Below are positions 1 to 9,315 of a DNA stretch of 64,000 bases, in pieces; within the stretch, counting starts at the first letter, position 1, and each line of letters starts with the position of its first letter. Source of the DNA: Gammaproteobacteria bacterium (GTDB lineage: Bacteria > Pseudomonadota > Gammaproteobacteria > Natronospirales > REEB76). Made by a program: the position numbers and the translations under genes. The stretch covers positions 1-64,000 of the forward strand of contig JAGWOR010000007.1 in NCBI GenBank assembly GCA_028870845.1. Direction: 5' to 3'. The notes beneath the pieces are model-generated. The model did not search any database, was not told the DNA's origin, and saw only the letters and a list, made by a program, of their open reading frames with translations.

Positions 1-52
1 CCAGTACTACTCCCTCTCCCGCGCGGGGAAAGAGAACAATATTGTTGCCGCT

Positions 53-1243
<1,191 letters not shown>

Positions 1244-1342
1244 TGCGGGCTCCGGAGCATGGGGTGGCGGGAAGTGTGAAATTATACCAGTCTGTGGTCC
1301 TCCGGGAACGCCGCGCATGCGGCAGGGATTGGGGATGCACCC

Positions 1343-1747
1343 ATGCCCATGCATAAGCTGAACAACGTTACACAGATGCGCCTCGACAAGTGGCTTTGGT
1401 GCGCGCGCTTTTACCGCACACGGGCGCTGGCTAGCAGCGCGGTAAACGGCGGAAAAGTACACGTTAACGGTGAGCGCGTGAAACCCGCGCATAGCGTGCG
1501 AATCGGTGACAGCATGGAGATCACCCGCGGCGGAGAACGCTATGCCATTACGGTGCGTGGACTGTCGTTGCAACGCGGGCCCGCGGCCAGCGCCCAGCAC
1601 ATGTACCTGGAAACCCCAGTCAGCCGCGAGATCCGTGCACGCCACGCCGAGCTGCGCAAGCTGGCGGCGCTGGCCAGTCCGGCGCCCCAGCGGCGTCCCG
1701 ACAAAAAGTCCCGGCGTCTGATCCACCGCTTCAAGCAGGGGTTATGA
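1343..1747 (+). CDS. hslR: ribosome-associated heat shock protein Hsp15 (S4 domain)
   Basis: Small S4-domain RNA-binding protein; the E. coli homologue binds free 50S subunits carrying nascent chains after heat shock. Visible features are the S4 core [35 protein letters not shown] and a basic C-terminus ([17 protein letters not shown]), as in Hsp15. Length is 134 residues, as expected. ATG at 1343 has GGGGA 7 nt upstream; ATG codons at 1349 and 1376 are alternatives. The gene is divergent from kbl with about 100 bp between starts. No heat-shock promoter was recognised. Confidence 0.9.
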   Translation: MPMHKLNNVTQMRLDKWLWCARFYRTRALASSAVNGGKVHVNGERVKPAHSVRIGDSMEITRGGERYAITVRGLSLQRGPAASAQHMYLETPVSREIRARHAELRKLAALASPAPQRRPDKKSRRLIHRFKQGL

Positions 1748-1791
1748 ACCACGGTAGGCCGGGGGGTCCGAAGTAGGCCACAATACCGTTT

Positions 1792-2226
1792 ATGAACCGC
1801 CCCAAAACCCCGTCACTGGCGGTCGACCTGATTATTGAATTGACCGACCGCACGGGAAGCCAGATTGTGCTCATCCAACGGCGCAACCCGCCCCCTGGCT
1901 GGGCTTTGCCGGGAGGGTTTGTGGACGTGGGCGAAACCCTGGAAGCTGCGGCCCGGCGCGAGGCGCTGGAGGAAACCGGTTTGCAGGTGCAGCTCAAGGT
2001 GCTGTTGGGTTGTTATTCCGATCCAGCGCGTGACAGTCGCGGGCATACGGTGAGCGCAGTCTATGTGGCTGAATCCCGTGGACAGCCACGGGCCGGCGAT
2101 GATGCCGCCGGTATCGGCGTCTTCGATGCTCTGGCACCGCCGCAGCTGGCTTTTGATCATGCGCTGATTCTTTCAGATTACCGCCGCTATCGCGAAACCG
2201 GCATGCCGGCGCCTTTGCGCGGATGA
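1792..2226 (+). CDS. Nudix hydrolase
   Basis: Nudix-fold pyrophosphohydrolase of 144 residues. The complete Nudix box is readable from residue 41: [19 protein letters not shown] followed by EETGL, with all the metal-binding glutamates. The start of the fold ([20 protein letters not shown]) and [10 protein letters not shown] match the ADP-ribose/8-oxo-dGTP pyrophosphatase-like subgroup, but the substrate cannot be told from sequence. It starts 44 bp after hslR on the same strand and may be cotranscribed. No good ribosome binding site precedes the ATG. Confidence 0.88.
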   Translation: MNRPKTPSLAVDLIIELTDRTGSQIVLIQRRNPPPGWALPGGFVDVGETLEAAARREALEETGLQVQLKVLLGCYSDPARDSRGHTVSAVYVAESRGQPRAGDDAAGIGVFDALAPPQLAFDHALILSDYRRYRETGMPAPLRG

Positions 2227-2274
2227 ATTACAGTTAATTCCCCGTGGTTCCGGCCGCTGCGCGCCGCCAGCATA

Positions 2275-2280
2275 TATAAT
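2275..2280 (+). promoter_or_regulatory. candidate -10 element of the arn operon
   Basis: A perfect TATAAT (within CATATATAAT) lies 45 bp upstream of the arnT ATG. No convincing -35 hexamer sits 16-18 bp before it, which would fit an activator-dependent promoter. I found no PmrA-type tandem (C/T)TTAA box, so control by a PmrAB-like system is not supported by sequence here. Confidence 0.4.
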
Positions 2281-2324
2281 TCACGGCTTTCCTGTAACGG
2301 CCCGGCTCACAACGGGGCATCTGC

Positions 2325-3980
2325 ATGGTTCTGTCGACGCGCGTGAAGATCATTGTGGCTGCGGCGCTGTTCGCCATCGCCTGGTTCGCCAATCTTCAGT
2401 ACCGCGACCTGTTTCAGACGGACGAAGGCCGCTACGCGGAAATTCCCAGGGAAATGCTGGTGAGCGGCGACTGGGTGACCCCGCGCCTGGACGGCTTCAA
2501 ATATTTTGAAAAACCCGCGCTCCAGTACTGGACCACCGCCGCGGCGTACAAACTATTCGGCGCATCCAACTGGACCTCGCGACTCTGGACCGCGCTCACC
2601 GGTTTTCTGGGAGTGCTGATGACCGCCTGGGTGGGCTGGCGGCTGTTCGACCGCAGGACCGGCTGGTGCGCAACCCTGGTGCTGGGCAGCAGCATCTACT
2701 ACGTGATCATGGGGCACTTCAACACCCTCGACATGGGCGTGAGTTTTTTCATGTGCATGTCGCTGTTCGCTTTCCTGATGGCGATGCGCGCGGGTGATTT
2801 GAACGAGGCGCGCGTCAGTCGCGGCTGGATGTACCTGGCATGGGCGGCGGCTGCGCTTGGCATGTTGAGCAAGGGGCTGGAAACCGTGGTGTTGCCAGGC
2901 CTGGTATTCGTCATATATACGCTGGTGAGCCGTGACTGGAAGCGCTGGAAGCAGCTGCACTGGTACGGCGGCCTGCCGATATTCCTGGCGATCGCCGCGC
3001 CCTGGTTCGTGGTGGTGTGTGTGCGCAACCCGGATTTTTTCTCTTACTTTTTCATCTATGAACATTTCGACCGTTTTCTGACGCCGGTGGCGCACCGGCC
3101 GGGCGGCTGGTGGTACTTCATTCCGGTGCTGCTGTTGGGCCTGTTACCCTGGTTGCCGCAGTTTCTGCGCTCGCTGTTCAGGCCCTGGCGATTGCCGGCT
3201 GCTGATGGCCGGGCGGGCGGTTTCAATCACGTGCTGTTCTTGTGGCTGTGGTGCGTGGTGATATTCGTGTTCTTCTCGTTCTCCGATTCCAAGCTGGCCA
3301 GTTACATCCTGCCGATTTTCCCCGCGCTGGCGCTGCTGGTGGGTCGCGAGCTTGCGGTGCTGCGCCGCGGAGACGCGCTGTTCACCGCCCTCATCTGCAT
3401 GCTGATGGCGGTTGCGGCCCTGTGGCTGGCGCCGTTGATCCGCCAGGACGGCGGCTCGCTGCCGCTGCAGCTTTACCAGGAAATCCTGCCATGGATGATC
3501 GCGGGCTGCGGACTGTTTCTGCTGGCGGCCGTCGTCGGCTTTTTCCTGGCCTATTTCCGCTGCACTGGCACCGCCCTGGCGTTGATTGGAACCGGGCTGT
3601 TCCTGTCCACGCAAGTCATCAGCAGCGGCGCACAGGTGCTGTCGCCGGTGTATTCCGGTCGTTCCCTGGCCAGGCAGATCAGCCCCTGGAACAAGCCGGA
3701 CGTCCCGTTTTACAGCATCAACGACTATCAGCAGTCGCTGCCTTTTTATCTCAATCGCACCCTCACGCTGGTTGCCTACAAGGGCGAACTGGCATTCGGC
3801 ATCAGCCGCGACCCGCAGAAATGGATTCCGGATATCGACAGCTTCATATATATATGGCAAAAAGACCCGCAGGCGCTGGCGGTGATGCCAACCGCCACTT
3901 ACCAGGAACTGGAAAATAAAGGCGTAGCCATGCAGATTATCGGCCGGGACCCGGAACGCATCGCGGTGAAAAAACCATGA
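2325..3980 (+). CDS. arnT: lipid A 4-amino-4-deoxy-L-arabinose transferase (GT83/PMT-like)
   Basis: Inner-membrane glycosyltransferase that moves L-Ara4N from undecaprenyl phosphate to lipid A phosphates at the periplasmic face, lowering negative charge and giving polymyxin resistance. The 551-residue protein starts with a membrane segment, then the diagnostic first periplasmic loop FQTDEGRYAEIPREML with the catalytic acidic residues, then about twelve hydrophobic segments (for example IPVLLLGLLPWLPQF) and a hydrophilic C-terminal domain, as in ArnT. It heads the operon and overlaps the flippase gene by 4 nt (ATGA). Assignment rests on motif plus operon context. Confidence 0.93.
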   Translation: MVLSTRVKIIVAAALFAIAWFANLQYRDLFQTDEGRYAEIPREMLVSGDWVTPRLDGFKYFEKPALQYWTTAAAYKLFGASNWTSRLWTALTGFLGVLMTAWVGWRLFDRRTGWCATLVLGSSIYYVIMGHFNTLDMGVSFFMCMSLFAFLMAMRAGDLNEARVSRGWMYLAWAAAALGMLSKGLETVVLPGLVFVIYTLVSRDWKRWKQLHWYGGLPIFLAIAAPWFVVVCVRNPDFFSYFFIYEHFDRFLTPVAHRPGGWWYFIPVLLLGLLPWLPQFLRSLFRPWRLPAADGRAGGFNHVLFLWLWCVVIFVFFSFSDSKLASYILPIFPALALLVGRELAVLRRGDALFTALICMLMAVAALWLAPLIRQDGGSLPLQLYQEILPWMIAGCGLFLLAAVVGFFLAYFRCTGTALALIGTGLFLSTQVISSGAQVLSPVYSGRSLARQISPWNKPDVPFYSINDYQQSLPFYLNRTLTLVAYKGELAFGISRDPQKWIPDIDSFIYIWQKDPQALAVMPTATYQELENKGVAMQIIGRDPERIAVKKP

Positions 3981-4348
3981 ACCTGGTCAGCTTTCTTCTG
4001 GTCATCACCGGCGTGTTGCTGAACGCTGCCGCACAGCTCTTGCTCAAGGCCGGCGTGCGCCACATGGGCGTGATCAAGCTGCAGTTCGCCACCATCATTA
4101 CAGCCGGCTGGAAACTGGCATTCGAACCCCACATCCTGGGCGGTCTGACCTGCTACGTGGTGAGCGTGGTGGTGTGGATTCTGGCATTGTCACGCGTACC
4201 GGTGAGCATCGCCTACCCGATGCTGTCACTGGGTTACGTAGTGACGGCGGCCGCAGCCTGGGCGCTGTTTGGTGAGTCGCTAGGAGCCATGCGCCTGACC
4301 GGCATAGCGGTGATCATCGTCGGCGTCTATCTGGTGGCGCGCAGCTGA
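3977..4348 (+). CDS. arnF: ArnE/ArnF-like undecaprenyl-phosphate-Ara4N flippase subunit
   Basis: Small EamA/SMR-type membrane protein of 123 residues with four hydrophobic helices (SFLLVITGVLLNAAAQLLL near the start, YVVSVVVWILALSRVPVS, AYPMLSLGYVVTAAAAWALF, LTGIAVIIVGVYLV). In E. coli the flippase is a heterodimer of ArnE and ArnF; only one such gene is present here, so it may work as a homodimer or pair with a subunit encoded elsewhere. The start overlaps the arnT stop (ATGA), indicating translational coupling. The choice of ArnF over ArnE is arbitrary. Confidence 0.8.
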   Translation: MNLVSFLLVITGVLLNAAAQLLLKAGVRHMGVIKLQFATIITAGWKLAFEPHILGGLTCYVVSVVVWILALSRVPVSIAYPMLSLGYVVTAAAAWALFGESLGAMRLTGIAVIIVGVYLVARS

Positions 4349-4377
4349 GCCCACGATTCTTGCAGACAGGAAAATAC

Positions 4378-5502
4378 ATGAGCGAATACTTGCCGTTCAC
4401 AAGACCCACTATCGATGAGCAGACCATTGCGGAAGTCGGTGAGGTACTGCGTTCGGGCTGGATCACTACTGGCCCGAAGGTGGCGGAATTCGAGCAGGCC
4501 CTAACCGAGTATCTGGGTGGCGGCCGCTTGGTACGCACATTCCTGCACGCCACCGGCGCCCTGGAAGAGGCCCTGGTGGTATGCGGCATCGGGCCGGGTC
4601 ATGAGGTGATTGTGCCGGCCATGACCTTTGCGGCCACAGCCAACGTGGTGCTGCGCCTGGGCGCCAAACCGGTGCTGGTGGACGTGGATCTGAGATCCCG
4701 CAGCCTGTTGATGGATCAGGCCACCGCGGCGGTGACGCCGAAAACCCGGGCCATCATGCCGGTGCACCTGAATGGCCTGGCCGCCGACCTGGACGCAGTG
4801 TATGCGCTGGCCGGAAAGCACCACCTGCGGGTGGTGGAAGACGCCGCCCAGGCCATCGGCACCTTATATAAGGGCCGCAAAATCGGTTCCTTCGGTGATC
4901 TGGTGGTGTTCAGCTTCCACCCCAACAAGAACCTCACCACGATCGAGGGCGGAGCAGTGTCACTGGCGGATCCGGATGAAACCAGGACCCTGGAAATCCT
5001 GCGCTTTCACGGCATCACCAAGCATGCGGATGGCACCATGGACGTGACGCGTCCGGCCAGCAAACATAACCTGACTGATGTGGCTGCATGCGTGGGGCTT
5101 GGCCAGCTGCGGCATCTGGACGGGTTCAATCAGAAGCGCCGCCAGCTGGCAAACCGTTATTTCGAAATGCTGGCGGACGACCGGCTGGGAGTGCTGCCGG
5201 CGCGCGGCGACGCAGGACACAGCTGGCACATGTTCACACTGCTGCCGCGGTACAGCAGCGCCTGCCCGGACCGCAATACCCTGCGCCAGCGCATGCACCA
5301 ACGCGGCATCGGCCTCGGCATTCACTACCAGGCACTCAACCAGTTCACGCTGTACAAAAACATGGGTTATCCTGAGGGCAGTTTTCCCAACGCTGAGCGC
5401 ATTGGCCGCGAGACCGTGACTTTGCCGCTGTTCCCGGCCATGCAACTCTCCGACGTGGAGCGGGTGTGTGAAGCGCTGGATCAGTGCCTGAATTCGCGCT
5501 AA
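4378..5502 (+). CDS. arnB: UDP-4-amino-4-deoxy-L-arabinose--oxoglutarate aminotransferase
   Basis: DegT/DnrJ/EryC1 family PLP enzyme that transaminates the UDP-4-ketopentose made by ArnA. It opens with MSEYLPFTRPTIDEQTIAEV, typical of ArnB. The PLP lysine is in FSFHPNKNLTTIEGGA (about residue 184, against K182 in Salmonella ArnB), with VEDAAQAIGTLYKGRKIGSFGD ahead of it. The C-terminus GIGLGIHYQALNQFTLYKNMGYPEG is also conserved. I placed the start at ATG 4378, preceded by AGG at a workable distance; the frame is open from a TTG at 4360. Length 374 residues. Confidence 0.95.
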   Translation: MSEYLPFTRPTIDEQTIAEVGEVLRSGWITTGPKVAEFEQALTEYLGGGRLVRTFLHATGALEEALVVCGIGPGHEVIVPAMTFAATANVVLRLGAKPVLVDVDLRSRSLLMDQATAAVTPKTRAIMPVHLNGLAADLDAVYALAGKHHLRVVEDAAQAIGTLYKGRKIGSFGDLVVFSFHPNKNLTTIEGGAVSLADPDETRTLEILRFHGITKHADGTMDVTRPASKHNLTDVAACVGLGQLRHLDGFNQKRRQLANRYFEMLADDRLGVLPARGDAGHSWHMFTLLPRYSSACPDRNTLRQRMHQRGIGLGIHYQALNQFTLYKNMGYPEGSFPNAERIGRETVTLPLFPAMQLSDVERVCEALDQCLNSR

Positions 5503-5517
5503 TTCCTGGATATTCAG

Positions 5518-6486
5518 ATGGCAAGAGCAAAAAAGACCTTAAAACCGGAAGTTTCCCTGGTGATCCCGGTGTACAACGAACAGGAATCCCTGCCGGGCCT
5601 GTTCGCGCGCCTGTATCCGGCCATGGACGCACTCGGCCGGAATTTCGAATGCGTGTTCGTGGACGATGGCAGCGCCGACCGTTCCGCCGCATTGTTGCGC
5701 GAGCAGTTCGAGAAACGCCCCGAATGCACACGCGTGGTATTGCTGCAGAGCAATTTCGGCCAACATGCGGCCATCCTGGCGGGTTTCAGTGCCGCGCGCG
5801 GCGAACGTATCGTCACCCTGGATGCGGACTTGCAGAATCCGCCCGAGGAGATCGGCAAGCTGCTGCTGAAGATGGACGAAGGCTTCGACTACGTGGGCAC
5901 CATACGGCACAAGCGCCGCGATGTGGCCTGGCGCCGGCTGGCTTCGCGCATGATGAACCGGCTGCGGGAACGCATCACCAAGGTGAAGATGACCGACCAG
6001 GGCTGCATGCTGCGCGCCTATGCCCGGCACGTGGTGGACGCCATCAACAGCACCAGCGAAATCAATACCTTCATCCCGGCGCTGGCATATCTGTATGCGC
6101 TCAAGCCGGTGGAGGTCGAAGTGGAACACAACGAGCGTCAGGCGGGCCGCTCCAAGTATTCGCTGTACAAGCTGATCCGCCTGAATTTCGACCTGGTCAC
6201 CGGATTTTCGGTGGTGCCGCTGCAGCTGTTTTCGTTTGTCGGGGTGATCATCGCCGGCGCATCATTGCTGCTGTTCCTGTACATCATGATCTACCGCATC
6301 CTCTATCCACAGGGCACGGTGCAGGGCGTGTTCACGCTGTTCGCCATCGTGTTTTTCTTCATTGGCATATTGCTGTTCGGCATCGGTCTGCTGGGCGAGT
6401 ACATTGGCCGCATCTACCAGGAAGTGCAGCGCCGGCCCCGCTATCTGGTGCGCGCGGTGCTGGAAAAGAAAGCCACGGATGACTAG
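5518..6486 (+). CDS. arnC: undecaprenyl-phosphate 4-deoxy-4-formamido-L-arabinose transferase
   Basis: Family 2 glycosyltransferase that loads Ara4-formyl-N onto undecaprenyl phosphate on the cytoplasmic face. The GT-A domain shows VSLVIPVYNEQESLP, VFVDDGSADRS, the metal-binding stretch LDADLQNPPEEI and DQGCMLRAY; the C-terminus has two membrane helices (VGVIIAGASLLLFLYIMI and FFIGILLFGIGLLGEYIG) ending with IGRIYQEVQRRPRYLV. Length 322 residues matches ArnC. Its stop overlaps the start of the formyltransferase gene. Confidence 0.94.
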   Translation: MARAKKTLKPEVSLVIPVYNEQESLPGLFARLYPAMDALGRNFECVFVDDGSADRSAALLREQFEKRPECTRVVLLQSNFGQHAAILAGFSAARGERIVTLDADLQNPPEEIGKLLLKMDEGFDYVGTIRHKRRDVAWRRLASRMMNRLRERITKVKMTDQGCMLRAYARHVVDAINSTSEINTFIPALAYLYALKPVEVEVEHNERQAGRSKYSLYKLIRLNFDLVTGFSVVPLQLFSFVGVIIAGASLLLFLYIMIYRILYPQGTVQGVFTLFAIVFFFIGILLFGIGLLGEYIGRIYQEVQRRPRYLVRAVLEKKATDD

Positions 6487-7402
6487 CGCAGTCGTCTTTG
6501 CATATCACAACGTGGGGGTGCGCTGCCTGTCGGTGCTGCTGGCGCATGGCGTTAAAATTCCGCTGGTGGTCACCCACGAGGACGATCCACGCGAGAACCT
6601 GTGGTTCGGCAGCGTGCAGCGGCTTGCAGAGCTGAACCACATCCCGGTGGTGACGCCGGAAACCGCGCCCGGCAAGGAAATGCTGCAACGCCTGGCCGCT
6701 GCCCAGCCGGACTTCCTGTTTTCCTTTTATTACCGCTACCTGCTCAAGGCACCGCTGCTGCGCATCTCGCGCCTGGGTGCCCTCAACATGCACGGTTCGC
6801 TGCTGCCGAAGTACCGAGGCCGGGTGCCGGTCAACTGGGCCATCCTCCACGGCGAGCGTGAGACCGGCGCCAGCCTGCACTATATGGAGGAAAAACCCGA
6901 TGCCGGCGACCTGGTGGACCAGCAGGCGGTGCCAATCCTGCCGGATGACACGGCCATCGAGGTGTTCAACAAGGTGACCATGGCGGCGGAAATGGTGCTG
7001 GACCGCAGCCTGCCGGCACTGATCCAAGGCAAGGCGCCGCGCATCCCGCTGAACCTGAATGCCGGCAGTTATTTCGGCCGCCGCCGCCCGGAGGATGGAC
7101 GCATTGATTGGCGCCAGCCGGCGCAGGCGGTTCATAATCTCATTCGCGCCGTGGCTCCGCCGTACCCGGGCGCTTTCAGTGTCTGCGGCGGCAAGCCGCT
7201 GCGCGTCCTGCACAGTCACTACGCCGGCGAAGCGGCGCGCCACGACCGGCCGCTGTTGTATGTGGAACAGGGCCGCTGTTATGCAGATTGCGGCGACGGC
7301 CGGCGCCTTGAAATCGTGGTGCTGGAGCTGGACGGATCCGTCCTGAATGCAGTACGACTGGCCGAGCAATTTGGCAACAAACCATTGTCTTTGGGAGATT
7401 GA
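6479..7402 (+). CDS. arnA: UDP-4-amino-4-deoxy-L-arabinose formyltransferase (stand-alone N-terminal half of ArnA)
   Basis: Equivalent to residues 1-300 of E. coli ArnA, which adds a formyl group from N10-formyl-THF to UDP-Ara4N. It begins MTSAVVFAYHNVGVRCL. The catalytic Asn-His-Asp set is visible as NMHGSLLPKYRGRVPVNWA (N and H) and SLHYMEEKPDAGDLV (D). A C-terminal OB-fold-like part follows (DWRQPAQAVHNLIRAVAPPYPGAF). The start ATG at 6479 overlaps the arnC end by 8 nt. The protein stops after 307 residues, so this half is not fused to the decarboxylase as it is in E. coli. Confidence 0.93.
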   Translation: MTSAVVFAYHNVGVRCLSVLLAHGVKIPLVVTHEDDPRENLWFGSVQRLAELNHIPVVTPETAPGKEMLQRLAAAQPDFLFSFYYRYLLKAPLLRISRLGALNMHGSLLPKYRGRVPVNWAILHGERETGASLHYMEEKPDAGDLVDQQAVPILPDDTAIEVFNKVTMAAEMVLDRSLPALIQGKAPRIPLNLNAGSYFGRRRPEDGRIDWRQPAQAVHNLIRAVAPPYPGAFSVCGGKPLRVLHSHYAGEAARHDRPLLYVEQGRCYADCGDGRRLEIVVLELDGSVLNAVRLAEQFGNKPLSLGD

Positions 7403-7404
7403 GC

Positions 7405-8457
7405 GTGCGGAAAATCCTGATCCTTGGCGTGAACGGTTTCATTGGCCACCACCTGAGCAAGCGCATTATTGAAACCACCGACTGGGAAGTCCACGGCATG
7501 GACATGTTCTCGGACCGGGTGAGCGACCTGCTGGACAACAAGCGCTTCAATTTCTTCGAAGGCGACATCACCATCAACAAGGAATGGATGGAATACCACG
7601 TGCGCAAGTGCGACGTAGTGCTGCCGCTGGTAGCCATCGCCACGCCCGCCACCTACGTGAAGGATCCATTGCGGGTGTTCGAGCTGGATTTCGAGGCCAA
7701 CCTGCCGATCGTGCGCATGTGTGTGAAATACGGCAAACGCGTGCTGTTCCCGTCCACCTCGGAAGTCTACGGTATGTGCCGAGACGACGGCTTCGATCCC
7801 TACAGCTCGGAGCTGATCCTGGGACCCATCAACAAGCCGCGCTGGATCTATTCCTGCTCCAAGCAGCTCATGGACCGCATCATCTGGGCCTATGGCGAGA
7901 AACAAAACCTGGCTTACACCCTGTTCCGGCCGTTTAACTGGATCGGCCCGGGCCTGGATTCCATCTACACCGCCAAGGAGGGCAGCTCGCGCGTGGTCAC
8001 CCAGTTCCTCGGCCAGATCGTGCGCGGCGAGAATATCAAGCTGGTGGACGGGGGCGCCCGCAGGCGCGCCTACACTTACGTGGACGATGGCATTGACGCG
8101 CTCATGAAGATCATCGAGAACCGGGACGGCGTGGCCGACAAGCGCATCTACAACATCGGCAATCCAAAGAACAGCCACTCGGTGAAGGAACTGGCGGAGA
8201 TGATGCTGGCGCTGGCCAATGAGTTTCCCGAATACCGCGACAGCGCCAAGCAGGTCAAGCTGGTGGAGGTGAGAGCCGACGATTATTACGGCAAGGGCTA
8301 CCAGGACGTGGAAAACCGCCTGCCCAACGTGGATCACACACGTAAGGAGCTGGGCTGGGAGCCCAAAGTAGACATGAAAAGCGCGTTGCGCAAGCTGTTT
8401 GAGTTCTACCGCGGCCATGTGGCTGAGGCGCGCGAGCTGGTTGAGAACAGCAATTGA
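7405..8457 (+). CDS. arnA: UDP-glucuronic acid decarboxylase (stand-alone C-terminal half of ArnA)
   Basis: SDR-family enzyme that oxidises and decarboxylates UDP-GlcA to the UDP-4-ketopentose, the first step toward Ara4N. The NAD-binding motif is ILILGVNGFIGHH at the N-terminus; catalytic residues appear as FPSTSEVYGM and YSCSKQLMDR (Tyr-X3-Lys). DHTRKELGWEPKVDMKSAL resembles the C-terminus of the ArnA dehydrogenase domain. The GTG at 7405 is preferred over the TTG at 7399 because GGGAG ends 7 nt upstream. It lies 2 bp past the formyltransferase stop, so the two halves form separate, tightly linked genes. Length 350 residues. Confidence 0.93.
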   Translation: MRKILILGVNGFIGHHLSKRIIETTDWEVHGMDMFSDRVSDLLDNKRFNFFEGDITINKEWMEYHVRKCDVVLPLVAIATPATYVKDPLRVFELDFEANLPIVRMCVKYGKRVLFPSTSEVYGMCRDDGFDPYSSELILGPINKPRWIYSCSKQLMDRIIWAYGEKQNLAYTLFRPFNWIGPGLDSIYTAKEGSSRVVTQFLGQIVRGENIKLVDGGARRRAYTYVDDGIDALMKIIENRDGVADKRIYNIGNPKNSHSVKELAEMMLALANEFPEYRDSAKQVKLVEVRADDYYGKGYQDVENRLPNVDHTRKELGWEPKVDMKSALRKLFEFYRGHVAEARELVENSN

Positions 8458-8469
8458 TATAAAAAATAA

Positions 8470-9295
8470 GGTAATTAGGGCGAAACGTAACCAAAATAGA
8501 GTCTCAGGAACCGCTTGAACAGGTTCTCGCGGCGGTGGTTAAAACGGTACTCGATTTCTTTGAGGTACATGGGGAAATGATACTTGGAGACACCCCGGTA
8601 GTTATACAAGATGTGCTTGGCATAACTCCAGAAGCCCTCGATGCCGTTGCGGATGCAGCGGCTGACGAAGGCATGCTGATGACTGACGATGTGGTGCTTG
8701 CCGAAGCGCCTGAGGGACTGGTAGCCGCGGAAGGCGTCAGTGTAGTACACCGAGCCCTTGCGGGTACGGACCTGGATATGGCGCATGAGCTCCTGGGCGG
8801 TGAGATGCTCGACGACCTTGGTATAGACGCGTCCCTCCCTTTCCAGCAGGCCAAAAACGATACTCTTGCCAGCGGCGTCCCGACCGCGTTTGCCTTTGCG
8901 GCGCCCGCCGAAGTAGGCCTCGTCCAGCTCGATCTCGCCCTTGAGTTTGCCGCCTTCGAGTTCAGTGACATGGAACAAAGCTTCGCGCAAGCGCTGATAC
9001 ACGCGCGTGGCCACCTTGGCATCGACGCCCCAATCCTGCGCCAGGCGGTAAGCCGGCTGCAGTTGGAGAAACCTTTCAGGATTTCGATCTCACGCGTGAG
9101 CCGGGCGAGACTTCTACTCTTGCCGCAATACCGGCATTTGACGTAGCCGCGCGCGGTGCGCAGCACGCGGAAGGAACCGCAGAAAATGCACTTGCGACCC
9201 CGCAAAAAGTTGGCCGCACAGGCAAAATGACTGGTTTTCCCTGTAACCATAAGCACTTAATCCTATGCCTGTGGTTACGAAACGCCCTAATTACC
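8470..9295 (-). mobile_element. IS1595-family-like insertion sequence
   Basis: A compact element of roughly 0.8 kb. Its ends are inverted repeats: 8470-8493 reads GGTAATTAGGGCG, three variable bases, CGTAACCA, and 9272-9295 is the reverse complement with the same 13 bp and 8 bp blocks and three mismatches between. The single gene, on the minus strand, resembles IS1595/ISXO2-like transposases. The outer part of the repeats is ambiguous. TAATTA is palindromic and flanks GGGCG on both sides, so the true tips may be GGGCG (8478 and 9287) with a duplicated TAATTA as target site. It splits the arn operon between the decarboxylase gene and arnD. Confidence 0.85.
8475..9250 (-). pseudogene. IS1595-like transposase, interrupted by a -1 frameshift
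   Basis: The first part (from ATG 9250) has a zinc ribbon, CIFCGSFRV then KCRYCGKSRS, and a helix LARLTREIEILKGF. Homology then continues in another frame as LQLQPAYRLAQDWGVDAKVA, a DDE domain with GEIELDEAYFGGRRKGKRGR, SVYYTDAFRGYQ and RNGIEGFWSYAKHILYNYRG, and ends at 8475 inside the terminal repeat. The switch falls at an AAA run at 9074-9076: one extra A would restore KRFLQLQ. Either a base was lost, leaving a dead gene, or the product needs ribosomal frameshifting. The neighbouring downstream codons look undamaged, so the change is recent or programmed. Confidence 0.8.
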
Positions 9296-9315
9296 AAATT
9301 GTTTAAGCCAAGTGC

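Noticed and set aside
1-52. Terminator for kbl at the left edge
   Set aside because: CCCGCGCGGG with AGAG/CTCT flanks can form a hairpin, but no T-run follows on the minus strand within the visible bases.
2227-2324. PmrA-binding site upstream of arnT
   Set aside because: No tandem TTAAG/TTAAT half-sites with 5-bp spacing were found; a TTAATT alone is not enough.
7279-8418. 379-residue minus-strand frame opposite the ArnA decarboxylase gene
   Set aside because: Shadow of a clear SDR gene; no domain is visible.
8535-9146. 203-residue plus-strand frame inside the IS
   Set aside because: Antisense of the transposase DDE domain, with no recognisable motif.
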